Positions 37,677 through 51,419 of a stretch of DNA of 64,000 bases are shown one piece after another. Position 1 is the first letter of the stretch, and each line of letters opens with the position of its first letter. The stretch comes from Archegozetes longisetosus (Eukaryota; Arthropoda; Arachnida; Sarcoptiformes; Trhypochthoniidae). Location of the stretch: positions 18,478,220 to 18,542,219 of the forward strand of contig JAEMBT020000001.1 of NCBI GenBank assembly GCA_018873245.2, in the 5' to 3' direction. The translations under genes were made by a program, and so were the position numbers. The notes under the pieces are model-generated. The model ran no database searches, was not told the DNA's origin, and was given only the letters and a program-made list of their open reading frames with translations.

Positions 37677-40190
37677 TGAAGATTTGATAGATAAAAGTTG
37701 ATTGGATGAGTCAGTAAAAAACGTAAGGAAGACTATCTAAGGCTATATCTAAAGTTAATATATAATTAAATTTGGAAAAATATGAAGTAAAAGTATTTAT
37801 GAGTTTTCTATTTGGCTTTTGTCATAAATTCAATTACTCCTACTTCACTCAAATAAATGAATTTTAGTTGTTTCCCAAGCATTCTATAGTATGACCTATT
37901 CTATTATCCCAACATTTGTCAACGCTATACCCATCTGAATGTTATACCTTTGTCAAGTTTATACGTCTCTAAACGTATTTCAATTATAAACTATTCGTCT
38001 TGAACATCTCTCACTGTAGAGAAAGGTCTTTACATGTTTTGTGTAACTAATTTCTCTTACTTGCCATACATAATAAATATTCATTGAATTTACTTTTATG
38101 AGCAATCAGCTTTTTAAATTTCATTTCTTTCATAGTCAGCTTTATAGTGAAATTTAAATTCATGTCGTAAGCTTATTGTCTGAAATTGAAAATATCAGAC
38201 TTCATTGTGAAGCATGTCAACCTTTCAGAATAAGTAAATATGAAGTACGAGTATTTCAGAAAGCATAAGAGACCATCAATTGACAGAATGTGTAACAGAT
38301 TGAATGAATTTTGCTAACTTTTGAGGAGTTAGTTTTGTATAAGGTATAAATTTATTAATATTAAGTTGGTAGCATAGAATTGAATCTTGCTGAAAACTTC
38401 AATTTTTAACTAATATTTCTGTTAAAAGTGTAAAATTACAGATTTTCAAATCACACATTTTCAAAATTCATAATTATTTTTATATCTTTATGCCAGGTCT
38501 TGAAGAGAAGAACCTAAGTTCTTTTGTACTGAAGATTTTAGGCTTACTAAAAATAATTTAAAAACATACAATCAACAGCTTATTTTAAGTCGTTGTTAAG
38601 TCTGATTAAAGTTTTAGAAAAGTTTAGAAAAGAATTTAATTTATTTGAATACTCAACAGTTTTTTTATATACACTAGAACCTGTCTAAGTTGAATACATA
38701 GGTGATTTATTAAAAATCTATAATTATTAAGTTGTATTAGCTATGAGATTTTTACATCCTCTTTTCAAAAACCACTTAACTGCATGTCAAAGTTAGAGAG
38801 ACTTACTGCACTTCTAACCACTATATTAAAACTCTAAATCTATTCATGTCAGTTACGGAATTGAACTTATTCGAGAAAATAATAAGTTTTCCTATAGAGT
38901 TAATTCTGAAGTATTAACGATCAAGTTCTAGACGAGACTTAAGCTCATATTTATTCCGATGTCTGACAAACAACTATTTGATGAGCAATTCAGAGTCTGG
39001 ATAATTCAGAGTCTGATAACTCAGAGTCAAATAATTCAGAGTCTGATAACTTTAAGCCTGAATCTAATATTAACTGTTCAAATTGAAATGCCTTTCTACT
39101 CAATAAGTCATTGACGTGACTCGAAGTAAATATAGAAATAATTGATTGAATGGTAAGAATTTATTGCCGTATTGGCTATGGATGTACATTGGATGCGTAT
39201 CCAAATCTTTGTCGAATCGATTGGAATAATAAAGCAGTAGTTTATGACACGATTATAAAAGACGAGATCAATCATAATACTCTAAAGATTTGCACTCTTT
39301 TCTATTCTCAATATCTTTTTTTCTTTCATTTCTATTTTCACAGTCACTTATCCCTAACTACTTCTAAATCTCCATCGAATTGCTTCTAAGAATTTTTCAA
39401 GAATTTTCAAGAATTCAATACTTTTATATATAATATCATTAAATCCTGAACTGAAAACATTTGGAAAATCTTTTTGTTTCAGTGCTACTCTAATCAATCC
39501 TTATGTTGAATATTCTTACACAGAATACTCTTGTGCAGAATACCCTTAACTCGAACATTCCTATTTTAAATATTCTTATACGGAATATTCTTAAGGCAAA
39601 TATTCCTATTTGAATATTCTTAACTTAAACTTTAAGCTTTAAATTTTCGAATTGTTGGAATGATTCTATAAGAATAGACTATCTTATTGTATTTTAGAAG
39701 AATTATCCTAACCATAAAGAGACGGCCATTATTACAGTTGAAAAGATTTGCAATTTATAAAATTATATCTTTAGTCAGAACTAATGTAGTTTTATTCGAC
39801 TAACATTGAAATTGATTTAAGTTGTTAGCTGATTTACACATGTTATCTAAACTGAAATGAGTTGGTGTTGCAGTCACATAACTATTTCTTTTAAAAGTGC
39901 AATCACTAAAAGATTATTTTGCATTTTTATGATTCATTTTTCTTTTATGAGTAACTAAGTCTTGTTCCTGTTCTTCTTAATTCTTCTTAATATTGCTTGT
40001 TTTGTATATCTTTTTCGGCATATTCAAGCTGATGAAAGTAAGATTTTCTTATTAATTTTTAATAACTATATTATTACTAGATATCAGATGAGTTTCATCT
40101 TCACTTCATTTAAAGTCTGCTAGAAGTATTCAAACGTAAATTTACATCAAAAGTATCGTATCTGACAAAATTTTGTACTAAAATTGCTGT

Positions 40191-40195
<5 letters not shown>

Positions 40196-40251
<56 letters not shown>
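40196..40251. repeat. (GA)n microsatellite
   Basis: Perfect GA run of about 56 bases. Confidence 0.97.
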
Positions 40252-40252
<1 letters not shown>

Positions 40253-41039
40253 AGTCTAATATTAATAAATGAATATGGTTGAAGTGGTAGTGATGTAACA
40301 GCGATGTGGTAGTTGAGAAGAGATTAAGGTTTAATTAGTATTATTAAGTAAATTCGGCAATATTTCATTACTGTTAACTAGGAGTTGAATGCTATAGATA
40401 CTAACTATTGCTATGATTATGCTGGTTGGCAATGTGTGAGATGTGTTCTAGCTACGCTCATTTATGTTCTAATTTTGTCTCTTTATTGATTAGACTATTT
40501 TGCTAATTTGGCTTTATTTCTCATATTTCTTTATTATTTCTAATATGTCTTTATTGTTTCTAATATTTCTTAATTATTATTTGAAATGTTAGTCAAGTAA
40601 GAGATAAAAGGGGTTAGCATGAAATAAATAGGTTGCGAAATGAAATTGAAGCAACTATAAAAATAATAAATGATATTCTATATCTCTTATCCAACATTGC
40701 ATTTGAACAGAACTATTTTGATGGAGAGAATCAAAAGACGACTAAGCAAATAGAAGGTATTATAACTGTAAATATAATAAGGATTAAACTAGTTATCATC
40801 CTTTATTATTTCTCTATTATACTACCCCTTTTTAATTGATTTTATCTATCTCAATTGTCATGCTAATTTATAGCGTATTAGATTTTAAGCATGGACAATA
40901 GCAGTCATCTTTAATATAGTATTGATTGATATGATTTGACTAAATCACTATGAAGCTCTACTTTGATAAAAATCACATAATACCAAATTGATTAGAAAAT
41001 AATCATTTTATATATAGGATAGAATCAAATAGATGAGTA

Positions 41040-41042
<3 letters not shown>

Positions 41043-41075
<33 letters not shown>
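41043..41075. repeat. (AT)n microsatellite
   Basis: Perfect AT run 230 bp before the MITE. Confidence 0.95.
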
Positions 41076-41078
<3 letters not shown>

Positions 41079-41307
41079 GTGATTACAGTAAATACTGATT
41101 ATAAAGAAAGCAATAATCTATTACTGAGACATGAATCATAGCTAAATAATCTGTACGTAGTGTCACACACGATAGCAGTCAATTTGAACTCAATAACTAC
41201 TCAATCATTTACATTATATTGAAGTATTATAGCTTAAGTAATTCACTAATAGTAATAGGTATTCATTTGTAAATCAATTACTAGTTTAGAATAAATTCAA
41301 ATTAATA

Positions 41308-41742
41308 CAGTGAAGGCTCGATGTAGCGAATCTCGATCTAACAAACATCTGGTTATAAAGTACATAAGCGAAATGCCGTTCCAAATTCTTACAAAATTAG
41401 GCTTAGATTGGTTCGATATAACGAATCTCGATATAAAATACGTTTCGTACTCATGAACTTTTATCAATTACCAAAACAGCTAAATTTTACCTAAAGGTCT
41501 AAAGTTTTGAACTTGAGACTAATAAAGACGAAATTTTAGATTTGAATACTTTCAAAAATAGTGTTCATATACGAATAACAGACTTTTTTAAGTATTTATA
41601 TTCATTATATTGACTTTAGTTCTACAGTAGAATAAAAATGCTCTCAAACCTATAATATTTTAACTGTCAATATAAAGTACAGCTCAATATAACTCACAAA
41701 AATGTTTACCCCTTGACTGTTCGTTATATGAAGCTTTCACTG
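41308..41742. mobile_element. 435-bp pogo/Tigger-like MITE
   Basis: Non-autonomous DNA transposon. The left end reads CAGTGAAGGCTCGATGTAGC and the right end, on the other strand, CAGTGAAAGCTTCATATAAC. Both continue GAA, and 18 of 23 positions match. Each end is flanked by TA, the target duplicated by Tc1/mariner/pogo elements, and CAGTGAA...GATATAACGAA ends are typical of Tigger-like families. A subterminal direct repeat of TCGATRTARCGAATCTCGAT occurs at 41318-41337 and 41413-41432. There is no transposase frame, so an autonomous relative elsewhere would have moved it. Divergence between the two ends suggests it is not recent. Confidence 0.8.
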
Positions 41743-42520
41743 TATATTCAATATATATAACATAAGTATTATAATTAATATTACTATCACAACTACGACA
41801 ATTAAGACGATAAAATAACTAAATACTCACTAAAATATATTGAATTTATGCAACCATAACCATCTATAAATAGTTTAGTCGTCCACTAATAGATTAGCAT
41901 TACGTAATATTTGTATGGTCAATTTATTACGTTAAATTTGTTATATTAGACTTGTTTATTTGTTCTCTATTATCAATTTGAACCATTTATTGGTCCATTG
42001 AAATAGTCACTAACTAACCAATCTTAATATATATACAATTCTTATATATTAACATTTCGTTTACGTCAATTTGTTTTATATAAACATTTGAATTCAATTC
42101 TAGATTAGTGTAATATACCAGACATTACATTATCGTGTTGAGTTGCAAATGTTTATAAAATATAGTTTTTAGTTCCTATCAATTTAGCTCAAATACAAAC
42201 TAAACTGTGATATGAGTGAATCAAAATTGATCAATTTATATATCAATTTTGTCCATATCATTTACATTAAATAGAAAATACGCATCAAATATTCTCACAA
42301 ACAACTTCTAAAATGTCTTCTTTCTATCCTCATTTAAATTTGAAATATCGAATTAGCGTTATTCTAAACGTTGTGATTGAGAGCGCCCTACGCACAAAAT
42401 ACAGCTAAAAAGACTAAATGCATTTACCGTCAAATATGAATCAGTTTTGTTTAAAACACTTTTATCATGCTCTAAACTAATTTTACATTAGACTCTTTCC
42501 ATTTTGTCATCTTCTATTAC

Positions 42521-42628
42521 ATAGAATCTCTTTACAGAATCTCTTTACAGAATCTCTTTACAGAATCTCTTTTTACAGAATCTCTTTACAGAATCTCTTC
42601 ACAGAATCTCTTTTTGCAGAATCTCTTT
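42521..42628. repeat. 14-bp tandem repeat (AGAATCTCTTTAC)n
   Basis: Eight copies of 13-16 bp, varying mainly in the length of the T run. Confidence 0.95.
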
Positions 42629-42945
42629 TAATATAAAACGTGCATACCATGCATATACTTTAGTATATAACCAATTTTACTACTCAATTTGATTTTAAAC
42701 AAGTATCAGATTTAATTAAAAACAAGTAACATACAATCTAATTAAGAAGTATTGTATTACGACATAACAACATTTTGTTATCACATGTCTGTCAAATGAT
42801 GCTAACATAACAAACTGTTCTTGAGATGTTCATAACTAGCTATTTATAATAATTGATAAATACAATTACATGTTATATCTTATTATAATGTAATCTGTTC
42901 AAATTTGTTTTCGTTTATCTATTTTATCATTCATTTTATATAATA

Positions 42946-42969
42946 TCTCTCTCTCTCTCTCTCTCTCTC
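42946..42969. repeat. (CT)n microsatellite
   Basis: Perfect CT run. Confidence 0.95.
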
Positions 42970-43288
42970 CAATATTTACTTAAGCTGTTACTGTCAGCAA
43001 TCTTATTATTTAAAAATAAATATTATTGAATATAAATTTCAATTATAAAACATATTTGAGATTGACTTACTGAAACTATAAAATGATTATACTAGCTAAA
43101 TAGTTAAGGATAAAGTAGAAATACAATTTATATAGAATAAATAACTTAATAAGACTTAAGTTAATCCTAATCGAATAGTTCTACTGTAAAGTGTATTTAA
43201 TCTTTATTTAGTTTTCTATGTTCATGTTTATGTTTGTAATATAGTCAATATTTTAAAAAGACCTAATTTCTAATTTAGAAAATATAAA

Positions 43289-43395
43289 ATGGATAGAATA
43301 TAAGATAATTATATGGACAGAGCATGGATAGAATATAAGATAATTACATAAACAGAACATGGATAGAATATAAGATAATTATACAAACAGAACAT
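43289..43395. repeat. 35-bp tandem repeat x3
   Basis: Three units beginning ATGGATAGAATATAAGATAA, with a few differences each. Confidence 0.95.
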
Positions 43396-45127
43396 GAAAG
43401 ACTAAGTTAGATATAAACTGACTTGTAAACATAGTTTAGATTTGTAGTTTAGAACTGTTCTCCTAAAATCATACTTGCTTTCATAGTACAACTTAATGCA
43501 CAACAGGTCCCTTAATCATCTTGTTTATTTCAGTTCACTATAATTATACTCAATCTATTTTCTATCTACTTATATCTCTTATATCTTCTCATCTCTTTGG
43601 TAACTGAATGTGTTTCTACCTAAAAGTTGTTCAATGTTAAAAATGATTTTTTATTGAAATCTAAACAAATTTCCGATTGCCTCAATACACAGAAAAGAAT
43701 TTCTTTTGCCATATTTATATTGGAAACATATACATAAAATATGAAAATAATGGGTATCATCTCAATAGAAGAACTCAAATATCATGTGGGAGTTATACAC
43801 TCGTAAACTTAATAATCTTTCATAGCAACCAGAAGCGAAAAGCTGTCATCAGGTGCTTCCATTATACTGAAGATATTATAGAATATTGAATATGTTAACC
43901 AAAGCAAATCTAAAATTATATTTGGCAACAAATCGATGCGCATAATAAAAAGGTTGATATAGCGGCGAACTTTTCTAGTTGCTATCGAAGAGTATAAAGT
44001 TTTAAAGTGTAGTGAGCTAGTCATTTGAAAATTTGATGCATTTTCCTCTTTGGTATTATTATTATTATTATTCAACATTTCCAAAACTATTATAGTGATA
44101 GTTAATGATAAAAATATCAGTAAAGAATGTATTTATATAGGACATTGATTTGAGCTGAAATATAAAGCACATAGACTGATAAAAAGATGGTTTTGAAATA
44201 AATTCAAATTGCAGTTTGAACAGAGAATAGTGTGTAAAATAATTGATATTATTTTCAAGTATAAAAACAAATAGTTTCATATTGATAGAAAAGTCTAAAA
44301 TTTGATGTTTAATATTTCCAAGAAGAGATTCTCTGTAAAAGTTGGCATATATTTGATTAGATGCCGCATATTAGATTCTGTATATTTCAAGTGAAATCCC
44401 TAAAGAATTTGAAGTTCTTTCATTGAATGATTGACCAAAATAGCATTTTTATTGGATTTCTAATTCATCTAAAAAACAGTTACGACTGATTAGAGTAAAT
44501 TTAATTTAGTGCAATGCTCTGCTGATAAGACTTCTGTTTGTTTCTAGTATTAGCTACAGCTAAAGTTAGTTAAGGTCTTTTTGAGAATAGAGTCTTAAAA
44601 CATAGTAATTACTGTATATAATGAGTGATTAAATAGTAAGAAAACTGATTATTAAACATTAAAAATATCAAATAATTAAATAGTTAAGTGATAAATATAT
44701 AATTAAACATACACCTTCTAAACATACTCTTTCTTCGAATTGATAATTGCAGTTAATGAAGATTAGTCTGATATATCGGACACTACCCCCAACATGTTCT
44801 CACTGCATAATTGCATGACTTGCAAAGAATAGAGTATCGAAGAGTTGCTTCAAAGTAGTAGTAGTTTAGTATATGTGAGAATAAGTTTGTATACAACACG
44901 TATATATATATATAGTTTATATATAACACATATATACGGATATATTTCCAGATAGGAGTCAATGAACTCACAGAATAAAAGGCGTGTATCGTTATTACTG
45001 GAAGTGAATTCAGGAATATATTTTGGCAGTTGTGCTCATGTGATGCACAGATTGTGAGATGTCTTCGTCTTAACTCCTTTTACCGTTCTATTAATGGGGT
45101 CATTGAATTGGAAGAATAATACAATGA

Positions 45128-45152
45128 TCTCTCTCTCTCTCTCTCTCTCTCT
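45128..45152. repeat. (CT)n microsatellite
   Basis: Perfect CT run. Confidence 0.95.
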
Positions 45153-45987
45153 GATCCCATAAATGTTTTGATTGACAAATACGCCGCAACTCATGAGTAT
45201 AACAACTGATACAAGACTGATATCCCATAATCGCACTAATGAGATAACGTTCTGTCATTTTGATTCTTGTTTATATTTCTGTTCATATTGTTGTTCATTG
45301 AGTTGTGATTTGAGACATAATTTGAATGAAGCTCAATGACCTCAAACGTATTTCCATAACTGAATTGTACTTTGTTTTGCAATTCTAGCATCAAATCGAT
45401 TCGGTTTCTAACTCCTCATAGTTCTAGTAAAGCCTTAGACAGAATGAGTGCATTTTTTTCTATCTTCCGGAATATGTTATACCAAATATTTGTTTTGCAA
45501 AATAAGGCGGAAATGTTTTTTTATCACAAATAAGAGTAGTTATATGCGAATGGACTTTATTCTAGTCTTATTCTACTCTTATTCTAGTTTCATTCCACTC
45601 TTATTCCACTCTTAGCTTGACGATCAAGAATTTCTATTAAGAATCTGTTCATATTTCGTAAATCCAAGAAATTCAATTTAAACTATTTGATTAGCAAAAC
45701 AAATCGATCTTGTAGAAAATGTAAGAGAAACTTAGAGATAGATTTAGAATTAGATATAATATTACTCTACTAGGAAAGAAACTTAGAATTTCAAATTCAA
45801 TTGTTTTATTGCGTGTCATATAAGTTATATGTTTAGTATAATATAATACTGTAAAATCACTTCAGTTCAAGTCGTTCTTTCTTATGGGCGGAAGAATATC
45901 ATAACAACTAAATTTTATGTTTATTTTACATCAAAAATTCCTATCACATCGATTAGTGTTCATATTACGCTTTTTTGGATTCTATAT

Positions 45988-46163
45988 ATTCTTATAATTC
46001 TTACTATTACTTATTAAGATTCACGCTTATTCTTATAATTCTTATTACTATTTTACACGTATTCTTATAATTCTTACTATTGCTTATTACGATTTATACG
46101 TATTCTTATAATTCTTATTACTATTTTACACGTATTCTTATAATTCTTACTATTATTACTATT
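45988..46163. repeat. Higher-order repeat, 41-bp and 32-bp units alternating
   Basis: Every unit starts ATTCTTATAATTCTTA. Long and short units alternate, so the true period is 73 bp, with about 2.4 copies. Confidence 0.9.
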
Positions 46164-47379
46164 GATTATATTTTGTCTACTCTAAACTTTCATTTTTCAC
46201 TTCTATCTTCGTGTTAAACACTATTTGAAGCGAATAATACATACGCTTAACTACACTTTATACTTGAATTCCAAATTATAAAGCTAGTCATGAAATTTAG
46301 TCATTACATAAATAGACCAGAAACTTTTCATAACTCTGCACATTATGGGTATTATCACTATTGCTATTGAATAATATTGAAGCACAAATTGTTTTAAACA
46401 ATGCTTTCCTCTATTAATTAAGAATTCTTATGAAATTCTTATAAAATTCTTATGAAAATCATCCCAAAACAATCAGCTTAACTTACATTATGCATAAGAT
46501 GCCGTTAATTGACCAATAGAATGGAAGAATAAAATAATTTATAAGCAGTGTTCCAACTGAAGTAGTTTTAGAACTACTTCTATTTCTATTCGCTTTGAGA
46601 ATCCATCCATTCATACTAAATAATCATTTGCTTACATTCTATCGACAGATTAGACAACTATTGATTGAAATCTCCACTTTATCAGATCCAAATTATTAAT
46701 GAATAAGTTAGAAATATTATTTTATGAGCGTATAGCCAATTATATATGTCTAACAAGCTGTTATTATCGGATATAATACTTGTGTTTCATGTCAAACATG
46801 CTAGTGAACACAATATATGCATTTCTACCAAATCACTATTTCTTATTGATTTATGTCAACTTAATATATTTGATACCTCATATCTGCTCCTTAATTATAT
46901 GTTAGTCCTTATAGTCTCATGTCATTCTTCAGACTATATGATGTGCATTCAATGTACTGTCAGACCATATTTGTAGATAAGTGATTCTATAAATACCTTC
47001 AATACTTATGTTTATTATTAAATTTGCATTTTGTTTCTTATTTTCTTCAATTCTACTGCAATTCTTATTAATTTTGCTTTCAACTTGAAAGGCATCTATT
47101 TTTATAGATTGCTAGCTGAAATCCGCATCCAAAATGCTTTTACTATTAACTTTAAGCTAAAAATAAATCCAATATTAAATTATGAATACTATCATATTAC
47201 AACTGTTCCATCCAAGACATTAGTACCAATTGAAACTAAAATTAGACTAATTTAGAGAATTGGATAGGAGAAAGATTCAAATTGAAACAATAGCTATTAT
47301 AACAAGTATGAGGATATATATATAGAATTAGAGAGAAAAGATCTGATTGAAAGTTCAATGTCGAATCTAAATATAGATG

Positions 47380-47384
<5 letters not shown>

Positions 47385-47473
<89 letters not shown>
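47385..47473. repeat. Long (CT)n microsatellite
   Basis: About 89 bases with a single TT interruption, the longest simple array in the window. Confidence 0.98.
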
Positions 47474-47776
47474 CAACAAACTTTATATCCCATTAAATTT
47501 ATTCTATTCCTTATTATTCTTACTCTTTTTGAAGACAAGAATATTCTTACTTGAAAGCAAAAATATTCTAATTTAAAGATAAAAATATTCCATATTCAGG
47601 ATCTATTCCAAAATAAACATACGTTAAGTAGTAGAAATAAGTGAATAACCACTTATTTAAACTAAAAAGTTTGTCTTATTTTGCTGCAAAGTTGATAAGA
47701 AGATGGCTAAATCTGACAACTAAGTGCTTAAGTAGAGAATTAGTGGATTGCACTTTCAATGTCATTCACTCTGCGT

Positions 47777-47779
<3 letters not shown>

Positions 47780-47828
<49 letters not shown>
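47780..47828. repeat. (GA)n microsatellite
   Basis: Perfect GA run. Confidence 0.97.
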
Positions 47829-47830
<2 letters not shown>

Positions 47831-49932
47831 ATGACAGAAACTACGGCGCAAAACAAACTATCAGAAAGAGTTGACAGTTTAGGTATATATATATTGAAAA
47901 AAAGAGAGAAATATTTAGTTCTTTTAACTGAGTTGTTATGGTGATGTACTGTATGAAAATGCTTCTAACTTGTCTATGACAACAACTCAGCATCTATTCG
48001 ATTAGTCATATACTGAACACAGATTATTATGTTAACTAAAAGTGTCAATACTCTTCTGATTCTCATTCTCACTTTACTTACTCTCTACTCTTATTCTGTT
48101 AAATATATTAGTGATCAACTATTTCGTATAAAGAGCTATTGGTCAAGTATAAGTAGTGAATCATTTGATATAAAGTACTAGTTGATTATCAAGTGAATAT
48201 GCTGTTGCGTAATGTAAGTGTTATTATTATTATTACTATTTACTACATATAAACTTATTATAATATATATATATATATAAACTTATTATTACATATAGAA
48301 ACTTACCAATATTTCATACATATATATTGAGCAAACTTCTAAATGATTATATTCTAACTTTTACCTCTAAATAACAATCTTAGTATTATATTTATTTGTA
48401 ATTTTGCTTTAGTTCAGTAATAAGATAGATGTATAAATCACGTTTAGAGAACATTTGACTACTAATTATTGTTTTCTACTCTAATAGTAATTCTCACCAC
48501 GCATTATAGTATTACATTTATGATCGAATTGTTTGACTCATTTTCAATATTATATATGTTATTCAAGCCTAATACTTCAATTTGCTTTAGATATAGAAGC
48601 TGTTTAATATCTAATTCCTTAAAAATGAACCAATATCACCATTAGATCTATTAAAAGTCATATAAAATGAATAAGAAATAAAACAAAGAAAACAGTTGGT
48701 AATGGTTTATACGAAAAGCAAATCTATAATAAAAATAAAATCAATCTAATAGATAAATGCCTACAACTTACTCTACTAGTATAGGTGTTGTGATTGAATA
48801 GCTTAGTTGGTATAATCGATTTTCTTATAGCGTTTAGAACCTAAATCATAACTATACATGTACTCTCCTGGTGTCATATCAACTTTGAGCTTTACAGTTA
48901 AGCTTAACTTAACTTTACTTTACTATTGATGTGAATGTTTATAACTAAATTATATGTGCATTCTTAGATGATAGAATAAATAAGAATAGATTAAGAATAG
49001 AAAACATTTTGATAAATTGATCTAGAAGAAAACAAATTAGAAACTTATTCGTATATTTGGTAGACTGAATTTGCTCTATTAATACAAGAATAGAAATTAG
49101 CTTAAGACCAAATAGATAATAGTTATCTATAAGCTGTATTGCATACAATTAATAATAGTTTACCATTTTCGTTTCTATCAATTAGTAGTTGTTCTACATC
49201 TATTTTATACTAACTTTGTTTCTATTCTTTGCCAATTCAATCATAAATATATTAATTAGTCTTCAACTCAAACTAATCAACTCTACTCTTTATTTGATTA
49301 ATGAAATTTTAAATAATTAATATTATGTCAGTTAATTGCTAGTTGCAATCAAATCTTCGTAATTGGCTGTAAACCTTTCAGATGATAGCCTATTATTGAA
49401 TGAGTGGTCTAACTAGAACTTCACTTTTCCATTTGATTAGTTGCAACTAAATCATCTATTCCAACTAAATAAATCTATATTTGATTGTCTATTTAGATCA
49501 TTTTAACCTTCAATCAATAGTGTCGCCATATCAATGCTTAATAATTCATATTAGACTTAGTCATAGTGGTTTTTCCTGCTAACAAGCTTTGTCAGTCAAA
49601 TGAGAAGTGGTTTTGATTTTAGTCAGCATTAGCTGTTATTATTATGAGTTTAATGTATATTAATCATATTGTGGAGCTAATGTATATTAATTGTAGTATG
49701 CGTCTAATATACACTAATTGTACTATACATCTCATCTGTATTATTTGTACTATGTCTCTAACCTCTACTTCTGGATAACTATAGTCTAAAAAATTCAAAT
49801 ATCTAAATATGTATAAATAATAGTAATGCTAAGTATGACATCATACTAATCCTTTAAAATGTCACATGAAATAGGTGTTGTATTTATAAAGTTGATTTTC
49901 TATTCACTTCTTCTACTACTACTATATACACC

Positions 49933-50007
49933 ACTATTCTATATACACGACTATTCTATATACACGACTATTCTATATACACGACTATTCTATATACATG
50001 AATATTC
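49933..50007. repeat. 17-bp tandem repeat (ACTATTCTATATACACG)n
   Basis: Four to five copies, three of them identical. Confidence 0.95.
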
Positions 50008-50439
50008 TATTAGATATATCTGTCAAAAATGATTTAGTTATATTCTCATTTTATACAACACTATAAGTTATGGATTATTTTATGTTTGTATGAGTTATCA
50101 TTTATTTTAGAGTATCGTACTATTAAATTACCTAGTTTTTATTATTTTTTATTATTTTCATCTTTTCTATTTAAATCTGATTTACGACATTTGTGCTACT
50201 TTTCCTAACTTTTATCAAATAATCTGAACTATTGATCAAAATATTTTATATAATCGAAAGCATTCTTGCAAAGGGAAACCCGTCTATAGTGAAATGATCG
50301 ATGGAGCAAAAATTACTAAAATTTATTATGAAATAATTAACTGCAAACATGAGTATTTAAAAACTTAGAATATAATCAAAAATGAAACTAATAGGATGTT
50401 TTAATGAATTGTTATTTTGCTAAAACTCTATGGAATAAT

Positions 50440-50441
<2 letters not shown>

Positions 50442-50474
<33 letters not shown>
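50442..50474. repeat. (GA)n microsatellite
   Basis: Perfect GA run. Confidence 0.95.
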
Positions 50475-50479
<5 letters not shown>

Positions 50480-51297
50480 GTATAATAAGATTATATAATA
50501 AATTAGATTGCAGATATAATACATTGAAGGTATTTAATAGAATTGTAATTTATTCACATTGTTAAAATTACAGTTTGTAAAACACTTTACCATAAGTATA
50601 TATCAATTTTCTTATAGAAAACTGTTTACAATAAACCCATCTCTTTACTAAACTAAGTCCACAATGAACTATTTGTTTGCTTATAGACCTCTATAGAAAA
50701 TATTTCCATCTATTGCTTAATTCCTTCCTATAAACAGATTTGAAGGTAAGGCAATTTGAAGAAAGATCATTTTTGATTGTCAAATTGTTGTGTAAGGAGA
50801 AGAGTGACATTTAAAGTAAATAATGTGTAGAAGATAGAGGTTTATTTACAGAAAAGCTTATTTTCAAACCGATTAGTAACTAAACAGTTGGATACAACTT
50901 AAAGAGATTTACGCACTTTTCTCTATTTTAAACTGACTAACAACTTTCTATCATTTTTCTATTCTGCTTTTGTCATCAATATTAGGCTTATTCTTAGTTA
51001 TTCCTATAGTTTGTAATTCATGTTTTATGAATAAAAGGCTCAAACATAAGCAAAACATAAGCAGCACATAAGCAGAACACAAGCGGACCATAAGCAGAAC
51101 ATTAGAGATTAGATTGAATAAAATTCTATGATTATATAATGAGATGAATATGAACAAAATAAAATAAAAAATGCAGCATAAGCTCATCTATCATAGAGTG
51201 TAATCATTTCTAGGAAACATTATTCATAAGATAAAATGTTTGTATTCAAAAATATATCAGTATGAATGTGAATTAAACTCAAATTTGTTGACTCTGA

Positions 51298-51419
51298 CTC
51301 TGTTATAGTTCACTATAAGATTCTGTTATAATTGACTATAAGATTCTGTTATAGTCCACTATAAGATTCTGTTATAGTTGACTCTATGGTTCTGTTATAT
51401 TTGACTCTATCACTCTGTT
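51298..51419. repeat. 24-bp tandem repeat x5
   Basis: Units of the type TCTGTTATAGTTSACTATAA plus GAT, with graded divergence toward the right end. Confidence 0.93.

Larger units (their letters stand above)
34866..41307. other. Gene-poor interval, possible long intron
   Basis: AT-rich with many arrays. Besides those listed, short repeats occur at 35879-35930 (ACATAAA/ACATTAA), 38995-39060 (CAGAGTCTGATAA) and 39510-39625 (GAATATTCTTA). No certain exon was found. Confidence 0.55.

Noticed and set aside
38680-38705. ACACTAGAACCTGTCTAAGTTG, vaguely like a transposon end
   Set aside because: No inverted partner recognised nearby.
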